A stretch of 64,000 nucleotides of DNA from Thermus igniterrae ATCC 700962. Lineage in GTDB: Bacteria; Deinococcota; Deinococci; Deinococcales; Thermaceae. The translations under genes were made by a program, and so were the position numbers. The notes under the pieces are model-generated. The model searched no databases, had not been told where the DNA came from, and was given only the letters and a program-made list of their open reading frames with translations. Of this stretch, positions 39,047 through 48,924 are shown one piece after another. Numbering within the stretch: position 1 is the first letter of the stretch; the number at the start of each line of letters is the position of its first letter. Where the stretch lies: the NCBI RefSeq assembly GCF_000376265.1, contig NZ_AQWU01000065.1, positions 180-64,179 of the forward strand, read 5' to 3'.

Positions 39047-40924
39047 ATGTCCCGGCTTCCCTTGAACTTCTTGGTCTTCGTGTTGGGCCTGCTCCTTTTG
39101 GCCTGGGCCTTCAGCCTGGCGGGCACCACGGGCAACCCCGGCGGGGCGGTGAACTACACCACCTTCCTGGAGGACCTGCAGGCGGGCAGGGTGAAGGAGG
39201 TGGTGGTCCGGGCCGGGGATACCCGCATCCAGGGGGTCCTCACCGACGGCTCCACCTTCACCACCTACGCCGCCAGCCCCCCGGACAACCTGACCCTCGA
39301 GGCCTGGACCAAACGGGGGGTGAGCGTGCGGGTGGAGCCCCCTCAGGGGCAAAGCCCCCTGGGCTTCCTCTGGCCCCTCCTCCTGGTGGGCCTCCTCATC
39401 GGCGCCCTCTTCTACTTCTCCCGCACGGGCCGCGCCGGCCCTTCCGACGGGGCCTTCAGCTTCACCAAGAGCCGGGCCAAGGTCCTCACCGAGGCCCCCA
39501 AGGTGACCTTCAAGGACGTGGCCGGGGCGGAGGAGGCCAAGGAGGAGCTCAAGGAAATCGTGGAGTTCCTGAAAAACCCCGCCCGCTTCCACGAGATGGG
39601 GGCCCGCATCCCCAAGGGGGTCCTCCTGGTGGGGCCCCCGGGGGTGGGCAAGACCCACATCGCCCGGGCGGTGGCCGGGGAGGCCAAGGTGCCCTTCATC
39701 ACCGCCTCGGGCTCCGACTTCGTGGAGATGTTCGTGGGCGTGGGGGCGGCCAGGGTGCGGGACCTCTTTGAGACCGCCAAGCGCCACGCCCCCTGCATCG
39801 TCTTCATTGACGAGATTGACGCCGTGGGCCGCCGGCGGGGAAGCGGGGTCGGGGGCGGCAACGACGAGCGGGAGCAGACCCTGAACCAGCTCCTGGTGGA
39901 GATGGACGGCTTTGAGAAGGACTCCACCATCATCGTCATGGCCGCCACCAACCGGCCCGACGTCCTGGACCCGGCCCTCCTGCGTCCGGGCCGCTTTGAC
40001 CGCCAGGTGGCCATTGACGCCCCCGACGTGAAGGGACGGGAGCAGATCCTCCGCATCCACGCCCGGGGCAAGCCCCTGGCGGAGGACGTGGACCTGGCCC
40101 TCCTGGCCAAGCGCACCCCGGGCTTCGTGGGGGCGGACCTGGAGAACCTCCTCAACGAGGCCGCCCTCCTGGCCGCCCGGGAGGGGCGGAAGAAGATCAC
40201 CATGAAGGACCTGGAGGAGGCCGCGGACCGGGTGATGATGGGCCCGGCCAAGAAGAGCATGGTCCTCACCCCCCGCGACCGCCGCATCACCGCCTACCAC
40301 GAGGCGGGGCACGCCCTGGCCGCCCACTTTCTGGAGCATGCCGACGGGGTGCACAAGGTGACCATCGTCCCCCGGGGGCGGGCCCTGGGCTTCATGATGC
40401 CCAGGCGGGAGGACATGCTCCACTGGAGCCGCAACCGCCTCCTGGACCAGATCGCCGTGGCCCTGGCGGGGCGGGCGGCGGAGGAGCTGGTCTTTGAGGA
40501 CGTGACCACCGGGGCGGAGAACGACTTCCGCCAGGCCACGGAGCTGGCCCGGCGCATGATCACCGAGTGGGGCATGCACCCCGAGTTCGGCCCCGTGGCC
40601 TACGCCGTGCGGGAGGACACCTACCTCGGGGGGTACGACGTGCGCCAGTACTCCGAGGAAACCGCCAAGCGCATCGACGAGGCGGTGCGCCGCCTCATCG
40701 AGGAGCAGTACCAGCGGGTGAAGAATCTCCTTCAGGAGAAGCGGGAGGTGCTGGAGCGGGTGGCCGAGACCCTCCTGGAGCGGGAAACCCTCACCGCCGA
40801 GGAGTTCCAGAAGGTGGTGGAGGGCCTGCCCCTGGAGGAGGAGCGGTCCGAGGTGCGCGAGGAGAAGGAGGCCCCCCGGGTGGTGCCCAAGGCCAGGCCG
40901 GGAGGCGCCCTGGGTGGGGCCTAA
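39047..40924 (+). CDS. ftsH: Membrane AAA protease FtsH
   Basis: A 625-residue zinc protease. Two membrane segments (about 5-25 and 105-123) flank a small periplasmic domain. The AAA module has [22 protein letters not shown] and the RPGRFDRQ arginine fingers. The protease domain has HEAGH with the third zinc ligand expected in the [12 protein letters not shown] helix. It degrades misfolded membrane proteins and regulatory proteins. ATG 39047 has the SD AAGGAAAG. It is divergent from dnaK, across 125 bases of shared regulatory DNA. Confidence 0.97.
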   Translation: MSRLPLNFLVFVLGLLLLAWAFSLAGTTGNPGGAVNYTTFLEDLQAGRVKEVVVRAGDTRIQGVLTDGSTFTTYAASPPDNLTLEAWTKRGVSVRVEPPQGQSPLGFLWPLLLVGLLIGALFYFSRTGRAGPSDGAFSFTKSRAKVLTEAPKVTFKDVAGAEEAKEELKEIVEFLKNPARFHEMGARIPKGVLLVGPPGVGKTHIARAVAGEAKVPFITASGSDFVEMFVGVGAARVRDLFETAKRHAPCIVFIDEIDAVGRRRGSGVGGGNDEREQTLNQLLVEMDGFEKDSTIIVMAATNRPDVLDPALLRPGRFDRQVAIDAPDVKGREQILRIHARGKPLAEDVDLALLAKRTPGFVGADLENLLNEAALLAAREGRKKITMKDLEEAADRVMMGPAKKSMVLTPRDRRITAYHEAGHALAAHFLEHADGVHKVTIVPRGRALGFMMPRREDMLHWSRNRLLDQIAVALAGRAAEELVFEDVTTGAENDFRQATELARRMITEWGMHPEFGPVAYAVREDTYLGGYDVRQYSEETAKRIDEAVRRLIEEQYQRVKNLLQEKREVLERVAETLLERETLTAEEFQKVVEGLPLEEERSEVREEKEAPRVVPKARPGGALGGA

Positions 40925-40929
40925 ATAAG

Positions 40930-40953
40930 CCCGGGGGGCCTGAGCCCCCCGGG
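40930..40953. terminator. Hairpin between convergent ftsH and HU genes
   Basis: CCCGGGGGGC pairs with GCCCCCCGGG around a CTGA loop, six bases after the ftsH stop. Read from the HU gene it is followed by TTATTTAG, giving a weak T tract; read from ftsH no T tract follows. It probably ends both transcripts, more convincingly that of HU. Confidence 0.7.
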
Positions 40954-40965
40954 GGAAGGGATAAC

Positions 40966-41259
40966 CTACTTCTTGACCTTCTCCTTGAGGGCCTTCCCCG
41001 GCTTGAAGGCGGGGTACTGGGTGGCGGGGATCTTGATCTTCTCCTTGGTGCCGGGCTTCACGCCGGTGCGGGCCTTGCGCTTGCGCACCTCAAAGGTGCC
41101 GAAGCCGGTGAGCTGCACCTTGTTGCCCGCGGCCAGGGCCTCTTCCACCTTGGCCAGGAAGGCGTCCACCGCCGCCTTGGCGTCCTTCTTCTTGAGCCCC
41201 GCGGCCGCCGCCACCTGGTCCACCAGATCCGCTTTGGTCACCGTTTTCTTTGCTGCCAT
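40966..41259 (-). CDS. hup: DNA-binding protein HU
   Basis: A 97-residue histone-like protein with KTVTKADLVDQVA at the N terminus, the GFGTFEVRKRKART arm region and the conserved arm/saddle residues (NPxT appears as IPATQYPAFKPGKALK). It bends and compacts DNA as a homodimer. Excellent SD AAGGAGGTG before ATG 41259. Confidence 0.96.
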   Translation of the reverse strand: MAAKKTVTKADLVDQVAAAAGLKKKDAKAAVDAFLAKVEEALAAGNKVQLTGFGTFEVRKRKARTGVKPGTKEKIKIPATQYPAFKPGKALKEKVKK

Positions 41260-41293
41260 TCTTCACCTCCTTTGCCTTTTCCCTTCCGGACGG

Positions 41294-41354
41294 ACTATAT
41301 CACGCTTGGATAGCTATACGCAATACCCTGACCCATTTCTATACCCAAGTATAG
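41294..41354 (-). promoter_or_regulatory. HU promoter and upstream inverted repeat
   Basis: TTGCGT (41323-41318), 18-base spacer and TATAGT (41299-41294) point at the HU gene. Upstream, at 41339-41354, CTATAC-CCAA-GTATAG is a perfect 6-bp inverted repeat in an AT-rich stretch and could bind a regulator of HU or of the plsC-side genes. Confidence 0.55.
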
Positions 41355-41381
41355 TTATATGTGATAATGGAAGCATTGGCT

Positions 41382-42017
41382 CTAGCGGTACTGGGGGGGG
41401 AGAAGTTCCCGTACCCGGGCCTCTATCTCCCGGGTGAGGTTTTCCAGCTCCTGGTGGGAGATCCGTCCTGCCCTTGGAACGGAAATGGGTTGGCCGTAGA
41501 TCACCCGGATGCCCCGGCGCAGGCGGAAGAGCTTTTTGCCCACGGGCCAGGCCTGGTCCGTGCCCACCACGGCCACGGGGACCACGGGGCTTCCCGTGCG
41601 CAGGGCGATGGCCGCCACCCCGGTTTTGAAGGGCTGGAGCCTGCCCGTGCGGCTACGGGTGCCCTCGGGGAAGATGCCGAAGGCCATGCCCCTTTCTAAG
41701 GCGCGGATGGCGCTTTTGATGGCCGAGAGGTCGCTTTGCCCCCGCTCCACGGGGATGGCGTAGAGCCGGGGCAAAAGCCAGGAGAGGAAGGGCAGGCGGA
41801 AGACGTCGGCCCGGGCCAGGAAGCTCACGGGCCTTCGCACCCCCGCGCCTATGGCGATGGGATCCAGGATGGAGAGATGGTTGGCCGCCAGGATGACCGG
41901 GCCCTCCTTGGGCACGTTTTCCCACCCTTCTACCCGGTAGCCGAAGAGGGTGTGCAGGAGAAACCGGGCCAGGTACCAGGCGGCCCGGTACACGGGGTTG
42001 GGCCGGTGTGCGTCCAC
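41382..42017 (-). CDS. plsC: 1-acyl-sn-glycerol-3-phosphate acyltransferase
   Basis: A 211-residue membrane-associated acyltransferase. The catalytic H-x4-D is in NHLSILD and the glycerol-phosphate-binding FPEGTRSR motif follows; a hydrophobic N-terminal segment anchors it. It makes phosphatidic acid, the precursor of all phospholipids. It lies five bases after the endonuclease V gene on the same strand. Confidence 0.93.
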   Translation of the reverse strand: MDAHRPNPVYRAAWYLARFLLHTLFGYRVEGWENVPKEGPVILAANHLSILDPIAIGAGVRRPVSFLARADVFRLPFLSWLLPRLYAIPVERGQSDLSAIKSAIRALERGMAFGIFPEGTRSRTGRLQPFKTGVAAIALRTGSPVVPVAVVGTDQAWPVGKKLFRLRRGIRVIYGQPISVPRAGRISHQELENLTREIEARVRELLPPQYR

Positions 42018-42022
42018 GGGCC

Positions 42023-42703
42023 TCAGTCTAAGGCCCTGAGGGCCCGGCCCGCCTCCAGGTGGGCCAGGCGCAGGGGCTCGGGGAGGCGGTAGCGGGTGGG
42101 GAGGCTTCGCACGAAGGCCAGGGCCGCCTCGAGGCCCACCCGGTGCCCGGGGGAGACGTAGAGGGGCTTCACCCCCGTGCGGCTCCGGTAGGCGTACCCC
42201 AGGGGCCTCCCGTCAGGGGCCAGGAGGGGCACGGCGCTCCCCGCCGCCTGGGGCAGGGGCCCGGCCGGGCGGCCAAAGAGGAGGCTTTTGGCCACCCCCA
42301 CGCTGGGGAGGTTCAGGTGCACCCCCAGGTGGCTGGCGATGCCCAGGCCTCGGGGATGGGCGATGCCCTGGCCGTCCACCAGGAGGGCCTCCGGGGCCTC
42401 GGGGAGGGCTCTTAGGGCCTCCAGGTAGGCGGGGGCCTCGCGGAAGGAGAGGAGGCCGGGGATGTAGGGGAAAAGGCTCTCCTCGGGCACCAGGCCCTTG
42501 CCCACGAAAAGGGGACCCCTCTCCCGGTGGTAGAGGACGGCCACCGCCACCAGGGGCCTGCCCCGCCGGTGGGAGGCGTCCAGGGCGGCCAAAAGCCTCA
42601 CCCCCTCGAGGCTTCCCTCCAGAACCACCCCCTGGGCCAGCTGGCGCTGGAGGGCCAGGGCGGCCTCGAGGCTTGGGGGCTTGGGGAAGGGGGGGATTTC
42701 CAC
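42023..42703 (-). CDS. nfi: Deoxyinosine-specific endonuclease V
   Basis: A 226-residue protein with all EndoV motifs: the first Asp in AALDASH, PYIPGLLSFREAP with the catalytic Glu, and LVDGQGIAHPRGLGIASHLGV with the second Asp. It nicks DNA beside deaminated adenine (inosine), a lesion favoured by high temperature. The start GTG 42703 shares a base with the upstream stop. Confidence 0.94.
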   Translation of the reverse strand: MEIPPFPKPPSLEAALALQRQLAQGVVLEGSLEGVRLLAALDASHRRGRPLVAVAVLYHRERGPLFVGKGLVPEESLFPYIPGLLSFREAPAYLEALRALPEAPEALLVDGQGIAHPRGLGIASHLGVHLNLPSVGVAKSLLFGRPAGPLPQAAGSAVPLLAPDGRPLGYAYRSRTGVKPLYVSPGHRVGLEAALAFVRSLPTRYRLPEPLRLAHLEAGRALRALD

Positions 42704-43575
42704 TAGCTCACTTCCCGCAGGCGCTCCAACACCTCGGGGTCGGAGGGGTCGGTCCCGTAGAGGAGGGCCAGGTAGTAGGCGGTCCAGGCCAGGCGGTACC
42801 AGAGGGCCATGGCCTGGGCCAGGCGGCTTCCCTCGGGGGCGGGCACCTCCGCCACCGCGTCCACCCGGCTTTCCAGGATCTCCTTGGCCAGCTTCACCGC
42901 TTCCCCCTCCCCCAGGAGGACGGCGGCCAGGGGGTCCCCCTGCTCGTGGCGGGCCTCCATCCCGGTGAGGAAGAACTCCAGGGCGCTGTGGGGCGGGGTC
43001 AGGGAGAGGCTTTTGCCGATGCGGGCCAGGAGGCTTTGGGCCGCTTCCTCCAGGGGCCGGAAGGCGGGGGCATAGAAGAGGGGAAGCCGCTCCAGGAGGG
43101 TGTAGGCCAGGAACTTGGCGGGGTTTGCCTCCAGGGGTACCTCCGGGGTCAGGTGGCGCCGCTCCGCCAAGAGCGCCTCGTCCACCTCCTTCAGGGCCCC
43201 TTCCTGCCCCGTGGCCAGGAGGAGGAAGCGCAGGTAGCGGTAGGGGCTTAGGGGGCTTGGGGGGAGGTAGACCTCCACCCCGGCCCGGAAGCCCACCCGC
43301 ACCACCCGCGCCTTCCCCGACTCCGCCAGAAGGCCCATGGCCGCGGCCTCCCCCAGGTCATACCCTCCTTCCAGCACGAAGAGGGTCCCCTCCTCCGTCC
43401 AGTCGGGGAGGCCGGAGAGGAGGGCGGCGAAGCGCCCCTCCCCGTAGCCCAGGACCCCGTGGGGCCCGGGGTAGGCCTCGGGGGGCACGGGGCCCGTGCC
43501 CACCAGGTCCCGTAGCTCCAGGGCCAGGCCCCGGCGGTCGGCCAGATAGGTTTCCTCCCGGTCCAGGTCGCGCAT
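42703..43575 (-). CDS. SIS-domain phosphoglucose/phosphomannose isomerase-like protein
   Basis: A 290-residue protein. The first half is a degenerate SIS fold (VLGYGEGRFAALLSGL, TLFVLEGGYDLGEAAAMGLLAESG). The second half resembles the bacterial PGI/PMI C-terminal domain (LAYTLLERLPLFYAPAFRPLEE). A T. thermophilus protein of the same length and architecture has been solved as a glucose-6-phosphate-isomerase-like protein. Start ATG 43575 is chosen over the longer 43614 frame because it has the expected N terminus (MRDLDREETYL). It is divergent from manA, consistent with a shared sugar-phosphate role. Confidence 0.75.
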   Translation of the reverse strand: MRDLDREETYLADRRGLALELRDLVGTGPVPPEAYPGPHGVLGYGEGRFAALLSGLPDWTEEGTLFVLEGGYDLGEAAAMGLLAESGKARVVRVGFRAGVEVYLPPSPLSPYRYLRFLLLATGQEGALKEVDEALLAERRHLTPEVPLEANPAKFLAYTLLERLPLFYAPAFRPLEEAAQSLLARIGKSLSLTPPHSALEFFLTGMEARHEQGDPLAAVLLGEGEAVKLAKEILESRVDAVAEVPAPEGSRLAQAMALWYRLAWTAYYLALLYGTDPSDPEVLERLREVS

Positions 43576-43594
43576 ACCCCTTATGCTAACCCCC

Positions 43595-44368
43595 ATGCGG
43601 CCCTTTGCGCCCAAGCCCGTGGCGCGGATCTGGGGGGGAAGCGCCCTGGGCTTCGGCCCCGGGGTGGGGGAGGTCTGGCTGGCGGAAGAACCCCTCCTGC
43701 TGAAGCTCCTGGACCCGGCGGAGTGGCTTTCCGTGCAGGTCCACCCCCCGCACCCCTACGCCCTCCGGGTGGAGGGGAAGCCCGGCAAGTACGAGGCCTG
43801 GTACGTCCTGGCCCCCGGGGAGATCGTCTACGGCTTTGCCCGGGCGCTACCCCCTGAGGAGGTGCGCCGCCGGGCCCAGGAGGGAACCCTGGGTGAGGTG
43901 CTCCGCCGGGTGCGGGTGGAGCGGGGCCAGGTGGTCTACCTGCCCGCCGGGGTGGTGCACGCCCTGGGCCCCGGGGTGCGGGTCTACGAGGTTCAGACCC
44001 CTTCGGACCTCACCTACCGCCTCTATGACTACGGCCGCCCCCGGGAGCTCCACCTGGAGAGGGCCCTGGAGGTGGCCCGTCTCCGGCCCACCCCCCTTCC
44101 CCCCGTGCGCCCCAGGCCGGTGGCCGGGGGGGAGCTCCTCCTCAAGACCCCCCACTTCCGCCTCTACCGCTTTCCCTTACAGGGCGAGCGGCTTTTCCGG
44201 ACCCAAAGGCCCCTCCTCCTCACCCTCCTGGAGGGCGAGGCGGAGGTGTGCGGGGAGAGGCGGCTTCCCCCCTTCACCTTCCTCCTGGAGCCGGGGGAGG
44301 GGCTTTGCCTGCGGGGGGAGGGCCTGTTCCTCGGGGCGAGCCCCGGGGGCTCAAAGCCCCTGCAGTAG
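43595..44368 (+). CDS. manA: Mannose-6-phosphate isomerase (class I, short form)
   Basis: A 257-residue cupin enzyme interconverting mannose-6-P and fructose-6-P. Zinc ligands are visible in QVHPPHPYA, the KYEAWYVL glutamate, and GVVHALGPGVRVYEVQ. ATG 43595 is preferred to ATG 43583, because a -10-like TATGCT (43582-43587) covers the first and ends seven bases before the second, so the mRNA may be leaderless. The end overlaps the convergent regulator gene by 18 bases. Confidence 0.88.
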   Translation: MRPFAPKPVARIWGGSALGFGPGVGEVWLAEEPLLLKLLDPAEWLSVQVHPPHPYALRVEGKPGKYEAWYVLAPGEIVYGFARALPPEEVRRRAQEGTLGEVLRRVRVERGQVVYLPAGVVHALGPGVRVYEVQTPSDLTYRLYDYGRPRELHLERALEVARLRPTPLPPVRPRPVAGGELLLKTPHFRLYRFPLQGERLFRTQRPLLLTLLEGEAEVCGERRLPPFTFLLEPGEGLCLRGEGLFLGASPGGSKPLQ

Positions 44369-46957
44369 CCCCTCCACCCGGGGGGAAGGGCGCTCCTTTA
44401 GCTCCTCCCAGAGCCGGCGGCGGTAGTCCTCCAGAAGCCGGCGCGCCCGGGCCCGCTGGCCCCGGGCCAGGCACCCCTCCACCAGGGGCAGGAGGGCCTC
44501 CTCGTCCAGGGGGTCCAGCTCCAGGAGGCGCTCCAGGAACCTTGGCTCCCTCCTTTCCAGGAAGAGGGAGCGCACCCGGTGGAAAACCTCCTCCCGCCTG
44601 CGGTCCAGGAGGGGATGGTCCAGGCCGGGGAAGAGGGGCTCTTGGTAGAGGGCCAGCGCCTGTTCTGCCTCCCCCTCCGCCAGGGCCTTCTCCAGGGCCA
44701 GGAGGTCGGCCTCCACCCGCCTAAGCCCTCCCTCCTCCAGGTAGGTGGCCACCCCCCAGGGCTCCAGGAGCTTGCGCATCCGGGCCAGCCACACGTGGAG
44801 GTTGTTGAGGGCGGCCTCCTCGGGCAGGTCGGGCCAGAGGGCGAAGGCCACTTCCTCCCGGGGCAGGCCCAGGAGGAGCAGGGCGAAGACCTCCTGGGCC
44901 TTGCCCTTAAGCTCCACCGGGCCCAAGGGGCCCTCCACCCGGAAGGTGCCCAGGACCCTCACCCGCAGGGGGGGTATCTCGGAAAGGCGCAGGCGCACGG
45001 CCTCCTTCCAGCCCGAACCCAGGACCTGGGCAAGGGGATAGGCCTGGGCCAGCTCCGGGCGCTTTTGGGGAAGCTCCTCCAGGGGGACAAGGCCAGGGAG
45101 GACCCTCACCCCCGCGTCCGTGAGGGTGAGGAGGGCCTCTAAGTCCCCCTCCTCCCGCAGGAGGCGGTAGCGCGCCGCGTGCCAGTGGAGGCGCTCCTCC
45201 CGTCCCTCGGGGTAGGGGGGGAGGAGGGCCGGGTCCTGGCGAAGCAGGGCCAGGGTGAGGCGGGGCAGGAAGCCGGAAAGGCCTTCCAGGAGGCTTGGGT
45301 CCCCCCTCAGGCCTGCCAGGAGGGACCGGCCCCGCTCCACCAGGTAGGGGTTCTCCCAAAGCTCCGCCTGGGCCACCAGGCGGGCCAGCCCCTGGGCGTC
45401 CTCCTCCAGGTGGGCCAGGAGCATGCGGGCCTCGAGGGCCGCCAGGGGGTTGCCGGGGGCCTCCGCCGCCTGCTTCAGGTAGGCCCTGGCCTTTTCCTTT
45501 TCCCCCAGGAGGAGGTGAAGCCGCCCCAGGTCCCGGAGGTGCCCGGGGAGGCTGTGGAGGGCCACCTCCGGGGAGAACCTGGCCTCCTCCATAGCGGCCA
45601 CGCGCTCCAGAAGGGCCCCCTTAAGCTCAAAGCGCAGGAGGGCCAGGTTGTTTAGGGGGGCGGCCCGGAAGGGGCTTTCCGGGGGGAGGCGCCTCAGGGC
45701 CTCCTCCAGGAGGGCCAGGGCCTCCTCGGGCCTGCCTGCCTCGTAGGGCACCCGGGCGGCGTCGTTCAGGAAGCGGCCCGCCAGTTCCGGCTTCACCCGG
45801 TCCAGGAGGGCCAGGCCCCGTTCCAGGTAGGCCTGGGCCCGGAGGAGGTCTTTCCCCAGCATGGGCTCCGCCAGGTAGAAGGCCAGGTGGCCGCAGGCGA
45901 TGAGGGCCACCCCCGGGTCCTCGGAGGCGGCCAGGGGCTCCAGGAGGGCCGCTCCGTCCTGCCGCCCGCACTGGAGGAGGGCCTCCCCCAGCCTGAGCCG
46001 GGCCCTGGGCCCTCCCTGGCGCAGGAGGGCCTCCCACTGGCAGAGGCGCTCCGGGGCCAGGAGGATCTGGCGGGGGGTCTCCAAGAGCTCCAGGAGTTCC
46101 CCGTGGAGCCCGGCCCCAAAGAGGGCCTCCGCCCAAAGCTCGGGGGGAAGCCTGTCCCCGGCCTCCCGCACCGCCTTTTGCACCTGGGGGAGGAGGCTAC
46201 GCAGGGCCATCTCCCTCAGGAGCTGGTGGAGCTGGTAGCCCTCCGGGGTCTTGCGCAGAAGCCCCTTCTGGAAGAGGCCCTCCGTGGCCGGGGTGGCGTG
46301 GGCCTGGGGCAGGAGGGGCAGGGCGGCCAGGAGGAGCCCCTCTTGGAACTCCTCGGGGAGGAGGCTTTCCCGGAGGCCTTGGAGGAGGGCCTGGGCCTCA
46401 GGGGGCCTGCCGGTAAGGGCGGAGAGGAAGAGGGGCAGGGGCCAGCCCCCCGTGGCCCCGTGGGCCTCCCGCCACCCCGGCTGCCCGCCGAAGAGGGCCC
46501 TGGCCTCCTCGAGGGTGAAGGCCAGGTCCTGGGCCTGGAGGTGCACCAGCCTTCCCTCGGCCAGGAGCTTGGGGAGCTCAGGGTAGGGGAGGGGCTTGCG
46601 GCTGGCCAGCACCAGGAGGCAGGGCAGGGTGCGCAGGAGGGGGGAGAGCTCCTCCTCCCCGGAGAGGTCCTCCAGCACCACCAGGGTGGGCTCGGCCCGC
46701 AGGCTTTCCACCACTGCCCCCCAGGGGGCCTCCTCGGGCAGGCCCAGGGCCTTGGCCAAAAGGGCCCTGGGCTCCCCCAGGAGGGCGCTTCCCCAAAAGG
46801 ACCTGAAGGGAAGGCGGGCGGCGAGCTGCCCGGCCAGCACGCTCTTGCCGAAGCCCGCGGGGGCCTCGAGCCAGATGGCAAAACCCGGCTCCTCGGGAAG
46901 CGCCGCCAAAAGCCGCTGGCGCTCCAGGTAGACCGGGCTGTGCCAGGCCAGGGCCAT
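44351..46957 (-). CDS. MalT/SARP-like transcriptional regulator with ATPase, TPR and BTAD domains
   Basis: An 868-residue protein. The P-loop APAGFGKS (32-39) opens a STAND-type ATPase like that of MalT. A long helical TPR-like region spans about 290-640. The C-terminal third starts with LRVRVLGTFRVEGPLGPVELKGKAQEVFALLLL, the OmpR-like DNA-binding domain of SARP regulators, followed by a BTAD domain (LYQEPLFPGLDHPLLDRRREE). It probably binds an inducer near the TPRs and activates nearby genes; the inducer is unknown. Start ATG 46957 is the first Met with a plausible domain N terminus. Confidence 0.82.
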   Translation of the reverse strand: MALAWHSPVYLERQRLLAALPEEPGFAIWLEAPAGFGKSVLAGQLAARLPFRSFWGSALLGEPRALLAKALGLPEEAPWGAVVESLRAEPTLVVLEDLSGEEELSPLLRTLPCLLVLASRKPLPYPELPKLLAEGRLVHLQAQDLAFTLEEARALFGGQPGWREAHGATGGWPLPLFLSALTGRPPEAQALLQGLRESLLPEEFQEGLLLAALPLLPQAHATPATEGLFQKGLLRKTPEGYQLHQLLREMALRSLLPQVQKAVREAGDRLPPELWAEALFGAGLHGELLELLETPRQILLAPERLCQWEALLRQGGPRARLRLGEALLQCGRQDGAALLEPLAASEDPGVALIACGHLAFYLAEPMLGKDLLRAQAYLERGLALLDRVKPELAGRFLNDAARVPYEAGRPEEALALLEEALRRLPPESPFRAAPLNNLALLRFELKGALLERVAAMEEARFSPEVALHSLPGHLRDLGRLHLLLGEKEKARAYLKQAAEAPGNPLAALEARMLLAHLEEDAQGLARLVAQAELWENPYLVERGRSLLAGLRGDPSLLEGLSGFLPRLTLALLRQDPALLPPYPEGREERLHWHAARYRLLREEGDLEALLTLTDAGVRVLPGLVPLEELPQKRPELAQAYPLAQVLGSGWKEAVRLRLSEIPPLRVRVLGTFRVEGPLGPVELKGKAQEVFALLLLGLPREEVAFALWPDLPEEAALNNLHVWLARMRKLLEPWGVATYLEEGGLRRVEADLLALEKALAEGEAEQALALYQEPLFPGLDHPLLDRRREEVFHRVRSLFLERREPRFLERLLELDPLDEEALLPLVEGCLARGQRARARRLLEDYRRRLWEELKERPSPRVEGLLQGL

Positions 46958-47024
46958 GCTTGGGTCCCATTCTAGCCAGGGACGCCCTTGACCGGAACCG
47001 CCTCCCGCCCCGACACTAGGGGGC

Positions 47025-48314
47025 ATGGACCGGGCCCATCTGGACCTAGCCCCCTGCGGCCCCCTGCGGGGGTCCCTGCGGGTCCCCGGGGACAAGTCCG
47101 TGACCCACCGGGGGCTCATGCTCCTGAGCCTGGCCCAGGGGGAGGGCCGGCTCTTCTACCCCCTCAAGGCGGGGGACACCCTCTCCACCGCCCGGGCCTT
47201 CCAGGCCCTGGGGGCGGAGATCCTGGAGGAAGGCCCCCACTTCCTGGTGCGGGGCCGGGGCCTGCGCCTTCGGGAGCCCGAGGACGTCCTGGACTGCGGC
47301 AATGCCGGCACCCTCATGCGCCTCCTCCTGGGCCTCCTGGCGGGGCAGGAGGGGGTTTTTGCCGTTCTCACCGGGGATGCTTCTCTGCGCCGCAGGCCCA
47401 TGGGCCGGGTGGTGGAGCCCTTAAGGCGCATGGGGGCCCAGATTGAAGGCCGGGAAGGGGGTAGGCGGGCCCCCCTGGCCGTGCGGGGGGCGCCCCTTAG
47501 GGGCATGGCCTACACCCTCCCCGTGCCCAGCGCCCAGGTGAAGAGCGCCCTCCTCCTGGCGGGCCTCTTCGCCGAGGGGACCACGGAGGTGGTGGAACCC
47601 GTGCCCACCCGGGACCACACGGAAAGGCTTTTCCGCCACTTCGGCCTGCCCCTGGAGGTGGAAGGTAACCGCATCCGTACCCGCCGCACCGAGCCCTTTC
47701 CTGCCCGGGACCTCCTTGTCCCCGGGGACTTCTCCTCGGCGGCCTTCTTCCTGGTGGCCGCCCTCCTGGTTCCGGGCTCGGAGGTGGTGGTGGAGGGGGT
47801 GGGGCTCAACCCCACCCGCACCGGCCTCCTCCGGGTGCTCCGGGAAATGGGGGCCCACCTGGAGTGGCAGGTGCTGGAGGGGGAGGCGGGGGAGCCCGTG
47901 GGCTGGGTGAGGGCCCGCCATAGCCCCTTGAAGGGGGTCTCCGTGGACCCCGCCCTCATCCCCCTTATGGTGGACGAGGTGCCCATCCTGGCGGCGGCCG
48001 CCGCCTGGGCGGAAGGGGAGACCTACATCCCCAACCTGGGCGAGCTCAGGGTCAAGGAGTCGGACCGGGTGGCGGCCATCGCCCACAACCTGCGGGCCCT
48101 GGGGGTGGAGGTGGAGGAGGGGCCGGACTGGCTCCGCATCCGGGGGGGTGGGGTGCGGCCTGGGGAGGTGGAGCCCTTCCACGACCACCGCATCGCCATG
48201 GCCTTTGCCGTGGCCGGCCTGCCCGTGGGGGTGAGGGTCTTTGAGCCCCAGTGGGCGGAGATCTCCTACCCGGGCTTCTTCCAGGACCTCAAGGGGCTAT
48301 GCGCGGCATCGTGA
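47025..48314 (+). CDS. aroA: 5-enolpyruvylshikimate-3-phosphate synthase
   Basis: A 429-residue EPT-family enzyme of the shikimate pathway. [14 protein letters not shown] carries the PEP-binding Lys, [10 protein letters not shown] is the second substrate loop, and the later ELRVKESDR is the conserved motif of the last domain. A weak promoter (TTGACC 46988-46993) ends just before ATG 47025, so the mRNA may be leaderless. It overlaps cmk by 16 bases. Confidence 0.95.
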   Translation: MDRAHLDLAPCGPLRGSLRVPGDKSVTHRGLMLLSLAQGEGRLFYPLKAGDTLSTARAFQALGAEILEEGPHFLVRGRGLRLREPEDVLDCGNAGTLMRLLLGLLAGQEGVFAVLTGDASLRRRPMGRVVEPLRRMGAQIEGREGGRRAPLAVRGAPLRGMAYTLPVPSAQVKSALLLAGLFAEGTTEVVEPVPTRDHTERLFRHFGLPLEVEGNRIRTRRTEPFPARDLLVPGDFSSAAFFLVAALLVPGSEVVVEGVGLNPTRTGLLRVLREMGAHLEWQVLEGEAGEPVGWVRARHSPLKGVSVDPALIPLMVDEVPILAAAAAWAEGETYIPNLGELRVKESDRVAAIAHNLRALGVEVEEGPDWLRIRGGGVRPGEVEPFHDHRIAMAFAVAGLPVGVRVFEPQWAEISYPGFFQDLKGLCAAS

Positions 48315-48922
48315 CCATTGACGGCCCCTCGGCCTCGGGGAAGACCTCCGTGGCCCGCAGGGTGGCCGAGGCCCTGGGGGTGCCCTACCTGAGTAGCGGC
48401 CTCCTCTACCGCGCCGCCGCCCGGCTGGCCCTCGAGGCGGGGGTGGACCCGGGGGAGGAAGGGGCGCTGCTGGCCCTGCTGGAAGCCCACCGGGTCCGCC
48501 TCCTTCCCGGGCAGGAGAACCGGGTCCTGGCGGACGGCCAGGACCTCACCCCCCTTCTCCACACCCCCGAGGTGGACCGCACGGTCTCCCAGGTGGCCCG
48601 CCACCCCAGGGTGCGGGCCTGGGTGAACGCAAGGCTCAAGGAGGTGCCCCCGCCCTTCGTGGCCGAGGGGCGGGACATGGGCACCGCGGTTTTCCCGGAG
48701 GCCCCCCACAAGTTCTACCTCACGGCAAGCCCCGAGGTGCGGGCCAGGCGGCGCACCCGGGAAAGGCCCCAGGACTATGAGGAGGTGCTCCGGGATCTCC
48801 TGCGCCGGGACGAGCTGGACCGGGCCCAAAGCTTCCCCGCCCCCGATGCCCTGGTGCTGGACACCAGCGAGATGGGCCTCGAGGCGGTGGTCCAGGCCAT
48901 CCTGGCCCACCTTAAGGACTAG
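48299..48922 (+). CDS. cmk: Cytidylate kinase
   Basis: A 207-residue P-loop kinase with [26 protein letters not shown] and [14 protein letters not shown], the CMP-specific signatures, and a lid with [10 protein letters not shown]. It phosphorylates CMP and dCMP. ATG 48299 overlaps the aroA 3' end; aroA-cmk linkage is common in bacteria. Confidence 0.94.
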   Translation: MRGIVTIDGPSASGKTSVARRVAEALGVPYLSSGLLYRAAARLALEAGVDPGEEGALLALLEAHRVRLLPGQENRVLADGQDLTPLLHTPEVDRTVSQVARHPRVRAWVNARLKEVPPPFVAEGRDMGTAVFPEAPHKFYLTASPEVRARRRTRERPQDYEEVLRDLLRRDELDRAQSFPAPDALVLDTSEMGLEAVVQAILAHLKD

Positions 48923-48924
48923 CC

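Noticed and set aside
46988-47017. A confident aroA promoter
   Set aside because: TTGACC is good, but the downstream hexamer GACACT matches the -10 consensus at only three positions; mentioned only in the gene entry.
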